A DNA stretch of 64,000 nucleotides from Luteipulveratus flavus (GCF_029080175.1 NZ_JARFJC010000043.1); one strand, 5' to 3'. Numbered from the stretch's first letter, positions 16,754-24,946 are shown. The notes: generated by a model not told the origin, from the letters alone. Made by a program: numbers and translations.

Positions 16754-17356
16754 ATGACCACCACGACCAGCCGGACCGGCCACCGCCTCCCACCGGCAGC
16801 GCACACCGAGCAGCCGTGGCGCATCCACGACATCGCACCCGACTTCGACCTCGAGGACGTCTGGGCGCTGCCCACCCCGGGTGGCCCGGACGACTTCCCG
16901 CGCCTGGTCGAGCGCTTCGTGAGCGGCGATGTCGCCGACAACCCCTCCTGGATCGCCCGCACGCTGTTCACCGTCCGCTGGTGGATCGGCGGTGCACTCG
17001 GCTGGGACGGCGACGGTCAGGGCCTCGACCAGCGCGTAACCTCCCTGCGTGAGCGGCTCCCCGCGGACCTGCGCGTGACGCCGGGCCCGGACCTGGACCG
17101 CCTGCCGTTCCGCTCGCTCTACCTCACCGACGACGAGTGGGCGATGGAGATCGCCAACAGCACCGTGCACGCCGTGTCGCACCTGAGCTGGGTGCGGACC
17201 CGCGACGGCTCGTACCGCGGGCAGATGGCCGTCCTGGTCCGACCGAACGGCCGGCTCGGCGAGGCGTACATGGCGGCGATCCGGCCGTTCCGGTACGTCC
17301 TGGTGTACCCGCCGCTGATGCGCGGCATCGGGGCGAGCTGGGACGCAGCCACCTGA
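16754..17356 (+). CDS. DUF2867 family protein
   Basis: 200 residues from the ATG at 16754. It shows the DUF2867 pattern: HDIAPDFDLEDVWALPTPG at the N-terminus, WWIGGALGWD in the middle, and LYLTDDEWAMEIANSTVHAV followed by a beta-strand VLVRPNGRLGEAYMAAI near the end. No enzymatic motif is known for this family, which is often found beside NAD-binding epimerases; none is next to it here. No signal peptide. The 125 bases between dnaE2 and this gene hold no clear feature beyond GC-rich inverted pieces. Confidence 0.8.
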   Translation: MTTTTSRTGHRLPPAAHTEQPWRIHDIAPDFDLEDVWALPTPGGPDDFPRLVERFVSGDVADNPSWIARTLFTVRWWIGGALGWDGDGQGLDQRVTSLRERLPADLRVTPGPDLDRLPFRSLYLTDDEWAMEIANSTVHAVSHLSWVRTRDGSYRGQMAVLVRPNGRLGEAYMAAIRPFRYVLVYPPLMRGIGASWDAAT

Positions 17357-17392
17357 CCGAGCCGCCCGTCCCGCTCCGCCCCGACCCGCTCC

Positions 17393-17492
17393 GCCGAGTG
17401 CGCGTGTCCTGTATGAATTCACAACGGAACGACACACGACACGCGCAGTCGGCCAGGGAGGCGGGCGGGACACGCGCAGTCGGCCAGGGAGG
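17393..17492. repeat. Inverted and direct repeats before the AraC gene
   Basis: GCCGAGTGCGCGTGTC (17393-17408) pairs with GACACGCGCAGTCGGC (17438-17453), 16 bp with one mismatch, around an AT-richer loop that includes GAATTC. The 24-base segment starting at 17438 is then repeated exactly at 17469, a 31-base period. The second copy ends nine bases before the TAGCCT -10 of the AraC gene. A diverged relative (ACACGCGGTCGGCCAGG) occurs near 43082. Confidence 0.75.
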
Positions 17493-17512
17493 GGGCGGCC
17501 TAGCCTGAGCGG

Positions 17513-17941
17513 GTGAGTCGCGAGGCCGAGGACGTCAACCGCCGGCTACTACGCGCCCGCGACGCCATGGACCGCACCTTCGCCGAGCCGCTGGACGTCT
17601 CGGCGCTCGCCCGGATCGCGTACATGTCGGACGCGCACTTCATCCGCGAGTTCAAGCGGGTCTTCGGCGAGCCGCCGTACCGCTACCTGCAGCGCCGCCG
17701 CATCGAGCGGGCCATGTTCCTGCTGAAGCACCAGGACGACGCCGTCACCGACATCTGCATGGCCGTCGGGTTCACCAGCCTCGGGACGTTCAGCCGCACC
17801 TTCCGGACGATCGTCGGGGAGAGCCCGACCGCGTACCGCGCGCGGATGCGGCACGTTCCGCAGGTCGCTCCGACGATGTTCGCGATGCGCTGGAACCGGC
17901 CGAGCAGTTTCGGAGAAGCGCGCCCCAGGACGGACGCCTAG
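17513..17941 (+). CDS. AraC family transcriptional regulator (stand-alone DNA-binding domain)
   Basis: 142 residues. Two helix-turn-helix motifs fill the protein: LDVSALARIAYMSDAHFIRE (about 25-44) and VTDICMAVGFTSLGTFSRTF (about 79-98), followed by the conserved G-x-S-P-x-x-Y. There is no sensor domain. The GTG start is six bases after TAGCCT, a leaderless layout. It lies 46 bases before a VOC gene read the same way; such pairs are common, and the regulator may control the VOC gene. Confidence 0.9.
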   Translation: MSREAEDVNRRLLRARDAMDRTFAEPLDVSALARIAYMSDAHFIREFKRVFGEPPYRYLQRRRIERAMFLLKHQDDAVTDICMAVGFTSLGTFSRTFRTIVGESPTAYRARMRHVPQVAPTMFAMRWNRPSSFGEARPRTDA

Positions 17942-17987
17942 CGTCTACACCGTTGAACGACAACGGAACTCACACCAGGAGCACGTC

Positions 17988-18398
17988 ATGAAGCTCGGCC
18001 GCAACAACATCTCCCAGATCTTCGTCCTGGACCAGGAGCAGGCGAAGGAGTTCTACGTGGGCACGCTCGGCCTGGAGGTCTCGGCCGACATGGACTTCGG
18101 CCCGATGCGCTGGCTCAGCGTCCGGGTGCCCGGTGACTCGCACGAGATCTTCCTGGAGAAGCCCGGTCCGCCCGGGTACGACGAGAAGACCACCGAGGAG
18201 ATCCGCGAGATGGTGACCAAGGGCGCCGGCGGCGGCTGGCTCGCCTTCACCACCGACGACATCCACGCGACGTTCGAGGAGCTCAAGGACAAGGGCGTCG
18301 AGATCACTCAGGAGCCGATGGAGCAGCCGTACGGCACCGACATCGGCATCCGCGACCCGTTCGGCAACAACATCCGTATCGGCCAGCTCAACGAGTGA
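17988..18398 (+). CDS. VOC (glyoxalase/bleomycin resistance) family protein
   Basis: 136 residues in two beta-alpha-beta-beta-beta modules. NISQIFVLDQEQAKEFYVGT opens the first and WLAFTTDDIHATFEELKDKG the second; IRDPFGNNIRI is the usual closing motif. Candidate metal ligands are few, so a binding or enzymatic role cannot be told apart. The ATG follows CAGGAG. It is probably cotranscribed with the AraC gene and ends before the hairpin at 18426-18477. Confidence 0.88.
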   Translation: MKLGRNNISQIFVLDQEQAKEFYVGTLGLEVSADMDFGPMRWLSVRVPGDSHEIFLEKPGPPGYDEKTTEEIREMVTKGAGGGWLAFTTDDIHATFEELKDKGVEITQEPMEQPYGTDIGIRDPFGNNIRIGQLNE

Positions 18399-18425
18399 CC
18401 CGACCGCCGACGGTGTGACCCCCCT

Positions 18426-18477
18426 GCGAACCCCGTCTGTCCGGCACCGCGTGCAGCGCCGGACAGACGGGGTTCGC
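18426..18477. terminator. 20-bp perfect hairpin between convergent genes
   Basis: Arms 18426-18445 and 18458-18477 are perfectly complementary (20 bp) around a 12-base loop. It sits between the VOC gene and the converging RibD-like gene, so it can terminate both. A related, shorter palindrome lies at 19203-19236 on the other side of the RibD-like gene, so this is also a member of a repeat family. Confidence 0.75.
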
Positions 18478-18505
18478 GGTAGGTGGCGGGGCGACGACTG
18501 ACGCC

Positions 18506-19108
18506 TCAGCGACGTACGCGGTAGTGCAGGTGCGTGACGCGGTCGCCCTGGACGACCGTGGGATTCTCCAGCAGCAGCTCGGCGGCGGCCTCGTACGACC
18601 CGAAGAACCGCTTGCCGCAGCCGAGCACGACCGGTGCCAGGTCCATCTCGATCTCGTCGACCAGGCCGGCCGCGAACGCCTGGCCGCCGACGTCGCCGGC
18701 GCTCACGCAGATGAGCCCGTCGCTGGCGATCTCCTTCGCCCGGGTGATCGCAGCGTCGATGCTGGTCACGAACTCGTACGGCGCGTCCGGGTGCCGCTCG
18801 TGCCAGTCGTCCGGCCGCGGGCGGTGGCTCACCACGATCACCCGGCCGCCCTCCGTCGGCGCGACGCCGTTCCACCCGTCGGTGATGTCGAACAGGTGAC
18901 GCCCGATCACCTGCACGCGCATCCGGTCCCACAGCGGTCGGACGTGGTCGGCGGACGCCCTCGACACCCGCAGCGGCTGGTCGCCCCCGAACAGCGGCAC
19001 CTGGACGTCGCCGTTCTCGTACCACGCGAACATCGACCCGACGCCGTCCTGCTCGTCGGCGATGAACCCGTCCACCGAGCAGACCGCCTGCATGATCACC
19101 GTGCTCAT
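18506..19108 (-). CDS. Dihydrofolate reductase-like / RibD C-terminal domain protein
   Basis: 200 residues with the RibD_C/DHFR fold. MSTVIMQAVCSVDGFIAD is the opening strand, RVQVIGRHLFDITDGWNG the middle, and the glycine-rich VSAGDVGGQAFAAGLVDEIEMDLAPVVLG (two adjoining motifs) the NADPH site and dimer strand. Stand-alone proteins of this type are putative reductases of unknown substrate, not true DHFR or riboflavin enzymes. The ATG is preceded by GGAAGG. Two 16-base TCAAC-N6-GTTGA sites lie just upstream, so a repressor encoded elsewhere probably controls it. Confidence 0.85.
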   Translation of the reverse strand: MSTVIMQAVCSVDGFIADEQDGVGSMFAWYENGDVQVPLFGGDQPLRVSRASADHVRPLWDRMRVQVIGRHLFDITDGWNGVAPTEGGRVIVVSHRPRPDDWHERHPDAPYEFVTSIDAAITRAKEIASDGLICVSAGDVGGQAFAAGLVDEIEMDLAPVVLGCGKRFFGSYEAAAELLLENPTVVQGDRVTHLHYRVRR

Positions 19109-19123
19109 GGGAGCGCACCTTCC

Positions 19124-19186
19124 TCAACTGTTTGGTTGAGTACGACCGTACGCAGCCCGCGCCCACTACGTCAACCATCTGGTTGA
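19124..19186 (-). promoter_or_regulatory. Twin TCAAC-N6-GTTGA operators upstream of the RibD-like gene
   Basis: TCAACTGTTTGGTTGA (19124-19139) and TCAACCATCTGGTTGA (19171-19186) share the dyad TCAAC-N6-GTTGA, and the second is a TCAACC-N4-GGTTGA palindrome. They are 47 bases apart and lie 16 to 78 bases before the ATG at 19108. The shape fits a winged-helix repressor such as an ArsR-family protein; no such gene is in this window. Confidence 0.7.
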
Positions 19187-19202
19187 ACAACGCGCTGATC
19201 CT

Positions 19203-19236
19203 GTCTGCCCGGCCCCGCATGCACGGCCGGACAGAC
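19203..19236. repeat. Second copy of the GTCTGYCCGGC palindrome
   Basis: GTCTGCCCGGCC (19203-19214) pairs with GGCCGGACAGAC (19225-19236), 12 bp with one mismatch. Loop and right flank (CCGCATGCAC, then GAGATTTGCGCGG) match the copy at 18426-18477 closely and in the same orientation. The RibD-like gene and its operators lie between the two copies. Confidence 0.7.
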
Positions 19237-19263
19237 GAGATTTGCGCGGGGGTGAGGACGCGA

Positions 19264-19299
19264 ACGCCGCCGGTCTCCCACGAAGGTGACCGGCGGCGT
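19264..19299 (-). terminator. Hairpin terminator after guaB
   Basis: ACGCCGCCGGTC (19264-19275) pairs perfectly with GACCGGCGGCGT (19288-19299) over a 12-base loop, 16 bases past the guaB stop codon. No U-tract. Confidence 0.7.
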
Positions 19300-19314
19300 A
19301 CGGACGTGATGGGC

Positions 19315-20865
19315 TCAGCGCCCCGTGTAGTTGGGTGCCTCCACCGTCATCTGGACACCGTGCGGGTGGCTCTCCTGCAGCGACGCCGAGGTGATGCGGA
19401 TGAACCGCCCCTTCTCCTGCAGCTCTGCGATCGTGCGGGCGCCGACGTAGAACATCGACTGGTGCAGGCCGCCGATCAGCTGGTGAGCGACAGCGGACAG
19501 CGGCCCGCGGTAGGCCACCTGGCCCTCGATGCCCTCCGGGACGATCTTGTCGTCGCTGGTGACCTCGGCCTGGAAGTAGCGGTCCTTGGAGTAGGACTTC
19601 TTCCCCCGCGAGGACATCGCGCCGAGCGAACCCATCCCGCGGTACGCCTTGAACTGCTTGCCGTTGACGAAGACCAGGTCGCCGGGCGACTCCTCGCAAC
19701 CGGCGAGCAGCGAGCCGACCATGACCGAGTCGGCCCCCGCGACGAGGGCCTTGGCGATCTCGCCGGAGTACTTCAGGCCGCCGTCGGCGATCACCGGGAC
19801 CCCGGCCGGCTTGCACGCCTGGGCCGCCTCGTAGACGGCCGTGATCTGGGGGGCGCCGACGCCGGTGACCACGCGGGTCGTGCAGATCGAACCGGGGCCG
19901 ACGCCGACCTTGACCGCGTCGGCGCCGGCCTCGACGAACGCCTGCGCACCGGCCCGGGTCGCGACGTTGCCGCCGATGACCTGGACGTGGCGTGTGGCGG
20001 GATCGCTCTTGAGGCGGCGGACCATGTCGATCAGCAGCCGGACGTGGCCGTGCGCCGTGTCCGCGACGAGGACGTCGACGCCCGCGTCGACCAGCGTCGT
20101 GGCCCGCTCCCAGGCATCCCCGAAGTACCCGATCGCCGCGCCCACCAGCAGGCGGCCGTCCGCGTCCTGGGAGGTGTGCGGGAACTGCTCGTTCTTGACG
20201 AAGTCCTTGACTGTGATGAGCCCGGCCAGCCGGCCGGCGTCGTCCACGATCGGCAGCCGCTCGCGCTTGTGCTGCCGCAGCAGAGCGGTGGCGTCCTCGC
20301 GGCTGATGCCGACCGGTGCGGTGACCAGCGGCATCGGGGTCATGACCTCGCTGACCTTGGTGGCCGCCCACTCCGCCACGGGGGTGAACCGCAGGTCGCG
20401 GTTGGTGATGATGCCGATCAGCTGGTTGCCGAGGTCGACGACGGGGAGGCCGGAGACGCGGTACTTGCCGCAGGTCTCGTCCAGCTCCTCGAGGGTCGCA
20501 TCGGGGCCGATCGTCACCGGGTTGGAGATGATGCCGGTCTGGGTGCGCTTGACCAGGTCGACCTGCTCGGCCTGACCCTCGATCGACAGGTTGCGGTGCA
20601 GGACGCCGATGCCGCCCTGGCGGGCCATGGCGATGGCCATCCGGGCCTCGGTGACGGTGTCCATCGCCGCCGAGACCAGCGGGACGCGGATCGACAGCTC
20701 ACGCGTCAGGCGCGCCGTCGTGTCGACCTCACTGGGCGTGAGGTCGGTCTCTCCGGGAAGCAGGAGAACATCGTCGTAGGTGAGGCCCAGCTGCCCGAAC
20801 GGTGCGGGAACGGAGGGCTGCTCGACCATCGGGAACTCGGGCGTGAGATCGGACGAGGATGCCAT
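19315..20865 (-). CDS. guaB: IMP dehydrogenase
   Basis: 516 residues from the ATG at 20865. It converts IMP to XMP with NAD+, the committed step of guanine nucleotide synthesis. The TIM barrel starts with TYDDVLLLPGETD, is interrupted by two CBS domains (about 113-230), and carries the catalytic loop GVGPGSICTTRVV with Cys328. GSLLAG and the flap RGMGSLGAM follow. TACACT ends six bases before the ATG, so the mRNA is probably leaderless. An in-frame TTG three bases upstream is an unlikely start. In mycobacteria guaB is adjacent to guaB3; here the mutasome cassette and accessory genes separate them. Confidence 0.97.
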   Translation of the reverse strand: MASSSDLTPEFPMVEQPSVPAPFGQLGLTYDDVLLLPGETDLTPSEVDTTARLTRELSIRVPLVSAAMDTVTEARMAIAMARQGGIGVLHRNLSIEGQAEQVDLVKRTQTGIISNPVTIGPDATLEELDETCGKYRVSGLPVVDLGNQLIGIITNRDLRFTPVAEWAATKVSEVMTPMPLVTAPVGISREDATALLRQHKRERLPIVDDAGRLAGLITVKDFVKNEQFPHTSQDADGRLLVGAAIGYFGDAWERATTLVDAGVDVLVADTAHGHVRLLIDMVRRLKSDPATRHVQVIGGNVATRAGAQAFVEAGADAVKVGVGPGSICTTRVVTGVGAPQITAVYEAAQACKPAGVPVIADGGLKYSGEIAKALVAGADSVMVGSLLAGCEESPGDLVFVNGKQFKAYRGMGSLGAMSSRGKKSYSKDRYFQAEVTSDDKIVPEGIEGQVAYRGPLSAVAHQLIGGLHQSMFYVGARTIAELQEKGRFIRITSASLQESHPHGVQMTVEAPNYTGR

Positions 20866-20917
20866 CAACCAAGTGTAGGGGCCGCCGAGCAGTGCTCAGT
20901 ACACCGCGAACGACGGC

Positions 20918-22171
20918 TCAGCCTTGGCCGTCCGCGCTCGCGGTGAGGTCCTCGACCTGGGTGGCGGCGCGGCCGTTGCCCTTCGCGGCGCCGTTGCCCT
21001 GACCCTGGCCGTTGGCCTGACCGGCAGCGTTGCCGTTGCCCTGTCCGTTGCCGTTCCCACGGCCCAGACCGAGACCGGGCTGACCGGTCGACGCCGAGCC
21101 GGACGAGGTCGCCCCGGACGAGGTCGCCCCGGGCGTGGACGGCTTCGAGGAAGCCGAGCCGGACGGGGTCGAGCCGGAGGGCTGCGGCGCCGAGGTGGTC
21201 GGCTGCGACGACGCACCCGAGGGGGTCGGTGTCCTCGTCGAGGACGTGCCGGACTCCGACCGGCTCGTCCGGTCGCGGGTGTCCACGCCGGTCGGCCCGG
21301 TCGTAGCGCCGGACGGCGTGGATCCGCTCTTGTCCGGCGTGTCCGGTGTGCCCGTGGTGAGGCCGAACGTCGGCAGCGGCGGCAGCGTGATGCGCGGCAG
21401 CGGACCCGACCGGGTGCCGGTCGAGGGCGAGGTCGACGTGGTGCCCGTGGAGGAACCCGTGCTCGTCCCCGGCGAGGTCGTGCTCGAGGACGGGCCGGTC
21501 GTCGTGGTCGTCGACGGCGGCGAGCTGGTCGTCCCCGACGTACGCGGGGGCGGCGGGGTCTGGGTCGGCGCCTGCTGTGCGCGGCTGGTGGTGTCGCGCG
21601 TCGTGACGCGCGGCAGCGCGCGCGGGAGCGAGGACGCCTTGCTGGACGGCGGCAGCACCGCACCCGGTCGCGCAGGGGCCGACGACGTCTGGCCGCCCGG
21701 CGCCGCGGTGGAACCCTGGCCGCCCTCGGTCGGCTCGGCAACCGTCGAGTCCTCGCCGGAGGTGGAGTCGTCGGAGGTGGAGTCGTCGGAGGAGTCGTTG
21801 TCGGAGGAGCCCGTCGACCCGGGCGCCACGGGGCGCTGACCGCTCTGGGCGGAGTGGCCGCTACTGCCGAAGACACCGCCCATGGTGCCGAGCTGGTGCA
21901 GGACGGGTACCTGCGTACCGGTGACGGCCGCCGCAACCGAGCTCATCGACAGGCCGGCGAACGCCAGGCCCGCGACCGCGCCGGTCTGCAGCAGCCGGCG
22001 ACGCAGGCCGGCCGAACGCGCGGTCGCACTGCTCGGGGTGGCGTCGATCTCCTCGACCCAGGCGGCGAGCAGGCCGGACAGCGGGGAGTCGTCGCTCCCG
22101 CCCGAGCGGCTGCCGAGGGAGTCGAGGAAGAGGTCGTCCTTGCGGATTTGGTCTATGGAAGGGGGTGTCAT
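20918..22171 (-). CDS. rsdA: Anti-sigma-D factor RsdA
   Basis: 417 residues. The N-terminus (IDQIRKDDLFLDSLGSR, then LSGLLAAWVEEID) is the sigma-D binding region of the RsdA family. One membrane helix follows at about 60-85 (TGAVAGLAFAGLSMSSVAAA). The rest, over 300 residues, is an extracytoplasmic low-complexity tail rich in Ser, Thr, Pro and Gly, ending in Gly-Asn-Gln repeats (GRGNGNGQGNGN). The cytoplasmic segment should hold SigD until regulated proteolysis. Its ATG overlaps the sigD stop (ATGA, 22168-22171), the same order as in M. tuberculosis. The tail is very repetitive and could vary between strains. Confidence 0.88.
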   Translation of the reverse strand: MTPPSIDQIRKDDLFLDSLGSRSGGSDDSPLSGLLAAWVEEIDATPSSATARSAGLRRRLLQTGAVAGLAFAGLSMSSVAAAVTGTQVPVLHQLGTMGGVFGSSGHSAQSGQRPVAPGSTGSSDNDSSDDSTSDDSTSGEDSTVAEPTEGGQGSTAAPGGQTSSAPARPGAVLPPSSKASSLPRALPRVTTRDTTSRAQQAPTQTPPPPRTSGTTSSPPSTTTTTGPSSSTTSPGTSTGSSTGTTSTSPSTGTRSGPLPRITLPPLPTFGLTTGTPDTPDKSGSTPSGATTGPTGVDTRDRTSRSESGTSSTRTPTPSGASSQPTTSAPQPSGSTPSGSASSKPSTPGATSSGATSSGSASTGQPGLGLGRGNGNGQGNGNAAGQANGQGQGNGAAKGNGRAATQVEDLTASADGQG

Positions 22172-22749
22172 CGAAGGCTCTGATCGTCGGTGTCGACGAG
22201 GTCACGAAGCCGAGCGAGCGCGCGGTGCTGCGCGACGCGTACGGCGCCGGCCGTCATACCGAGGGCCTGCGCGGTCTCCTCGGCGGACATGCCGACAGCG
22301 ACACGCAGGGTCAGGATCTCGCGGTGCTGCGGCGAGAGCCGGTCCATGAGCGACCAGACCTGGGCGGCCTGGTCGCTGCGCAGTGCCTCGTCCTCGGGCC
22401 CGGCGCCGGTGTCGACCCGGTCGGGAACCTCGTCGGTCGGTACCGGACGACGCATGACCCCACGCTGCACGTCCGCCACCTTGTGGGAAGCGATCCGATA
22501 GACGAACGCCTCGAACGGGACACCACGGTCGGCGTAACGAGGGAGTGCTGTCAGCACGGCCACGCACACCTCCTGTGCCGCGTCCTGGGCGGCGTCTGCT
22601 GCTCCGGAGAAGGCGCCCAACCGAGCGCGGGCATAACGCACCGCGAGCTGGTGAACGGCCCCCATGAGCTGATCGGTCGCAGCCTGATCGCCCTCGCGAG
22701 CGGCGGCTGCGAGATCGCCCAGGGGAACCTGAGCGACCTGTCCATCCAT
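22168..22749 (-). CDS. sigD: ECF-like RNA polymerase sigma factor SigD
   Basis: 193 residues from the ATG at 22749. Region 2 includes ARLGAFSGAADAAQDAAQEV and ALPRYADRGVPFEAFVYRIA; region 4 includes LSPQHREILTLRVAVGMSAEETAQALGMT (two adjoining pieces) and AVRVAQHRALARLR. It directs transcription under control of RsdA. An in-frame GTG at 22884 would add 45 residues, but that stretch has only about 60 percent G/C at third positions against over 90 percent in neighbouring genes, so I prefer the later start and regard 22750-22884 as leader. SigD in mycobacteria is tied to stringent and starvation responses. Confidence 0.9.
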   Translation of the reverse strand: MDGQVAQVPLGDLAAAAREGDQAATDQLMGAVHQLAVRYARARLGAFSGAADAAQDAAQEVCVAVLTALPRYADRGVPFEAFVYRIASHKVADVQRGVMRRPVPTDEVPDRVDTGAGPEDEALRSDQAAQVWSLMDRLSPQHREILTLRVAVGMSAEETAQALGMTAGAVRVAQHRALARLRDLVDTDDQSLR

Positions 22750-23027
22750 CGCGCGACGCTGGTAATTCGTTACGGATTCGGCGACTGCGGTATCGGCGGA
22801 GCCACCCCATGCCTCATCGGCTGAGGTGAGTTCACCTGCTTCTGAGCTGCCCGAGCGCACCAGGCCTCCGTTCAGGTCAAGCACGAACGTCTACGACCGC
22901 GGGCCACCGTAGGCAGACCGCACGGGCCCGAGTCAAACCGGCCCGAAGGACGCGTGTCGCCGTCCCGGTCAACCAGGTTGACGGACCGAGTCGGGTTCGG
23001 CAAGCGATTCGGTGACACGATGCGCGC

Positions 23028-23261
23028 ATGGCAACCGAACCCGCGATCGACGTCCCCATCCGTGACGAGGCCATTCGCCTCGGCCAGCTGCTGAAGCTCT
23101 CGGGGCTCGTCGAGGACGGAGCGCAGGCTCGTGAGCTGATCCAGACCGGGCGTGTCCTGGTCGACGGCGAGGTCGAGACCCGCCGGGCCCACCAGGTACG
23201 TCCGGGCTCGCGCGTCGAGCTGCCCGGTGCCGTGATGACGGTCGTCCGCAGCGACGGCTGA
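23028..23261 (+). CDS. S4-domain RNA-binding protein
   Basis: 77 residues almost entirely made of one S4 RNA-binding domain: IRLGQLLKLSGLVEDGAQAR, then ELIQTGRVLVDGEVETRRAH. This is the YbcJ/YaaA-type stand-alone S4 protein linked to ribosome and rRNA binding in other bacteria; the role here is inferred. The start lies six bases after CACGAT, a possible leaderless promoter. It is divergent from sigD; the 278-base gap between them carries the low-GC3 leader of sigD and no other gene. Confidence 0.85.
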   Translation: MATEPAIDVPIRDEAIRLGQLLKLSGLVEDGAQARELIQTGRVLVDGEVETRRAHQVRPGSRVELPGAVMTVVRSDG

Positions 23262-23278
23262 CCCCCGGACGCAGACGA

Positions 23279-23318
23279 GGCCGGGCTCGCACGAGGACGT
23301 CCTCGTACGAGCCCGGCC
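23279..23318. terminator. Bidirectional terminator between the S4 gene and groEL
   Basis: GGCCGGGCTCG (23279-23289) pairs with CGAGCCCGGCC (23308-23318), and the interior ACGAGGACGTCCTCGT (23291-23306) is itself a perfect palindrome, giving a stem of nearly 20 bp. It lies between converging genes, 17 bases from each stop codon. Confidence 0.8.
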
Positions 23319-23335
23319 CGTGTCAGCGATGACGA

Positions 23336-24946
23336 TCAGTGCCCGTGACCGTGACCGGCCGCGGCCGGCTCCTCGTCCTCGGGCTTGTCCACGACGAGCG
23401 TGTCGGTGGTGAGGACCATCGACGCGATCGACGCGGCGTTGATGAGCGCCGACCGGGTGACCTTGACCGGGTCGATGACGCCGGCCTTCACCAGGTCGCC
23501 GTACTCGCCGGTGGCGGCGTTGAGACCGTTGCCGGCCTCCAGCTCGCGGACCTTGGACACCGCGACGTAGCCCTCGAGGCCGGCGTTCTCGGCGATCCAG
23601 CGCAGCGGCTCGGCGACGGCCTTGCCGACCAGCGCGGCGCCGGTCGCCTCGTCGCCCTCGAGCGCGAGGTTCTGCAGCGCGGCCGAGGCGTGAATCAGGG
23701 CCGAGCCACCGCCGGCGACGATGCCCTCCTCGATGGCCGCACGGGTCGCCGAGATGGCGTCCTCGATGCGGTGCTTCTTCTCCTTGAGCTCCACCTCGGT
23801 GTGCGCGCCGACCTTGATGACGCAGACGCCACCGGCGAGCTTGGCGAGACGCTCCTGGAGCTTCTCGCGGTCCCAGTCGGAGTCGGTGCGCTCGATCTCG
23901 GCCTTGAGCTCCTTGACCCGGCCGTCGACGTCGGACGCCTCGCCCGCGCCGTCGATGATCGTCGTGGTGTCCTTGGTGAGGACGACGCGACGGGCCTGGC
24001 CGAGCACGTCCAGGTCGACCTGGTCGAGCTTGAGGCCGACCTCCTCGGCGATGACCTGACCACCGGTGAGGATGGCGAGGTCCTGCAGCATCGCCTTGCG
24101 GCGGTCGCCGAAGCCGGGCGCCTTCACCGCGGCGACGTTGAACGTGCCGCGGATCTTGTTGACCACCAGGGTCGAGAGGGCCTCGCCCTCGACGTCCTCG
24201 GCGATGATCAGCAGCGGCTTGCCGGACTGGACGACCTTCTCCAGCAGCGGCAGGACGTCGGCGATCGAGGAGATCTTGCCCTGGTTGATCAGGACGTAGG
24301 CGTCCTCCAGGACGGTCTCCATCCGCTCCGCGTCGGTGATGAAGTACTGCGACAGGTAGCCCTTGTCGAACTGCATGCCCTCGGTGAAGTCCAGCTCGGT
24401 CGCCGTCGTCGAGGACTCCTCGACGGTGATGACGCCGTCCTTGCCGACCTTGTCGAACGCGTCGGCGATGAGACCGCCGATGGTCGCGTCCTGCGCCGAA
24501 AGGGACGCGATCGCTGCAATTTCAGGCTTCCCCTCGACCTCACGCGCGTTGCTCAGCAGACGCTCGTTGACGGCCTCGACCGCGGCGTCGATGCCGCGCT
24601 TGAGCCCGGCGGGGCCGGCGCCCGCGGCGACGTTGCGCAGGCCCTCCTTGACCAGGGCCTGGGCGAGGACGGTCGCCGTCGTCGTACCGTCACCGGCGAC
24701 GTCGTTGGTCTTGGTGGCGACCTCCTTGGCGAGCTGGGCGCCGAGGTTCTCGTACGGGTCGTCCAGCTCGACCTCGCGAGCGATGGTGACACCGTCGTTG
24801 GTGATGGTGGGTGCGCCCCACTTCTTGTCGATGACGACGTTGCGGCCCTTGGGGCCGAGCGTCACCTTGACCGCGTTGGCGAGGGCGTCGACGCCCCGCT
24901 CCAGCGACTTGCGCGCGGAGTCGTTGAACTCCAGCTGCTTAGCCAT
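23336..24946 (-). CDS. groL: 60-kDa chaperonin GroEL with His-rich tail
   Basis: 536 residues. It forms the double-ring folding chamber powered by ATP together with GroES. The opening AKQLEFNDSARKSLERGVDA and the nucleotide-site motifs VTLGPKGRNVV and AGDGTTTATVLAQAL are intact, as is GGGSALIHA. The C-terminus ends AAAGHGHGH, whereas generalist copies end in Gly-Gly-Met repeats. A His-rich tail is the mark of the actinobacterial GroEL1 type, encoded next to groES as here. A second groEL is likely elsewhere. Transcription starts at the CIRCE-controlled promoter before groES. Confidence 0.97.
   Translation of the reverse strand: MAKQLEFNDSARKSLERGVDALANAVKVTLGPKGRNVVIDKKWGAPTITNDGVTIAREVELDDPYENLGAQLAKEVATKTNDVAGDGTTTATVLAQALVKEGLRNVAAGAGPAGLKRGIDAAVEAVNERLLSNAREVEGKPEIAAIASLSAQDATIGGLIADAFDKVGKDGVITVEESSTTATELDFTEGMQFDKGYLSQYFITDAERMETVLEDAYVLINQGKISSIADVLPLLEKVVQSGKPLLIIAEDVEGEALSTLVVNKIRGTFNVAAVKAPGFGDRRKAMLQDLAILTGGQVIAEEVGLKLDQVDLDVLGQARRVVLTKDTTTIIDGAGEASDVDGRVKELKAEIERTDSDWDREKLQERLAKLAGGVCVIKVGAHTEVELKEKKHRIEDAISATRAAIEEGIVAGGGSALIHASAALQNLALEGDEATGAALVGKAVAEPLRWIAENAGLEGYVAVSKVRELEAGNGLNAATGEYGDLVKAGVIDPVKVTRSALINAASIASMVLTTDTLVVDKPEDEEPAAAGHGHGH

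Noticed and set aside
22750..22884. N-terminal extension of SigD from the GTG at 22884
   Set aside because: Third-position G/C content is about 60 percent there, against over 90 percent in the sigma domains, and it adds no known region.
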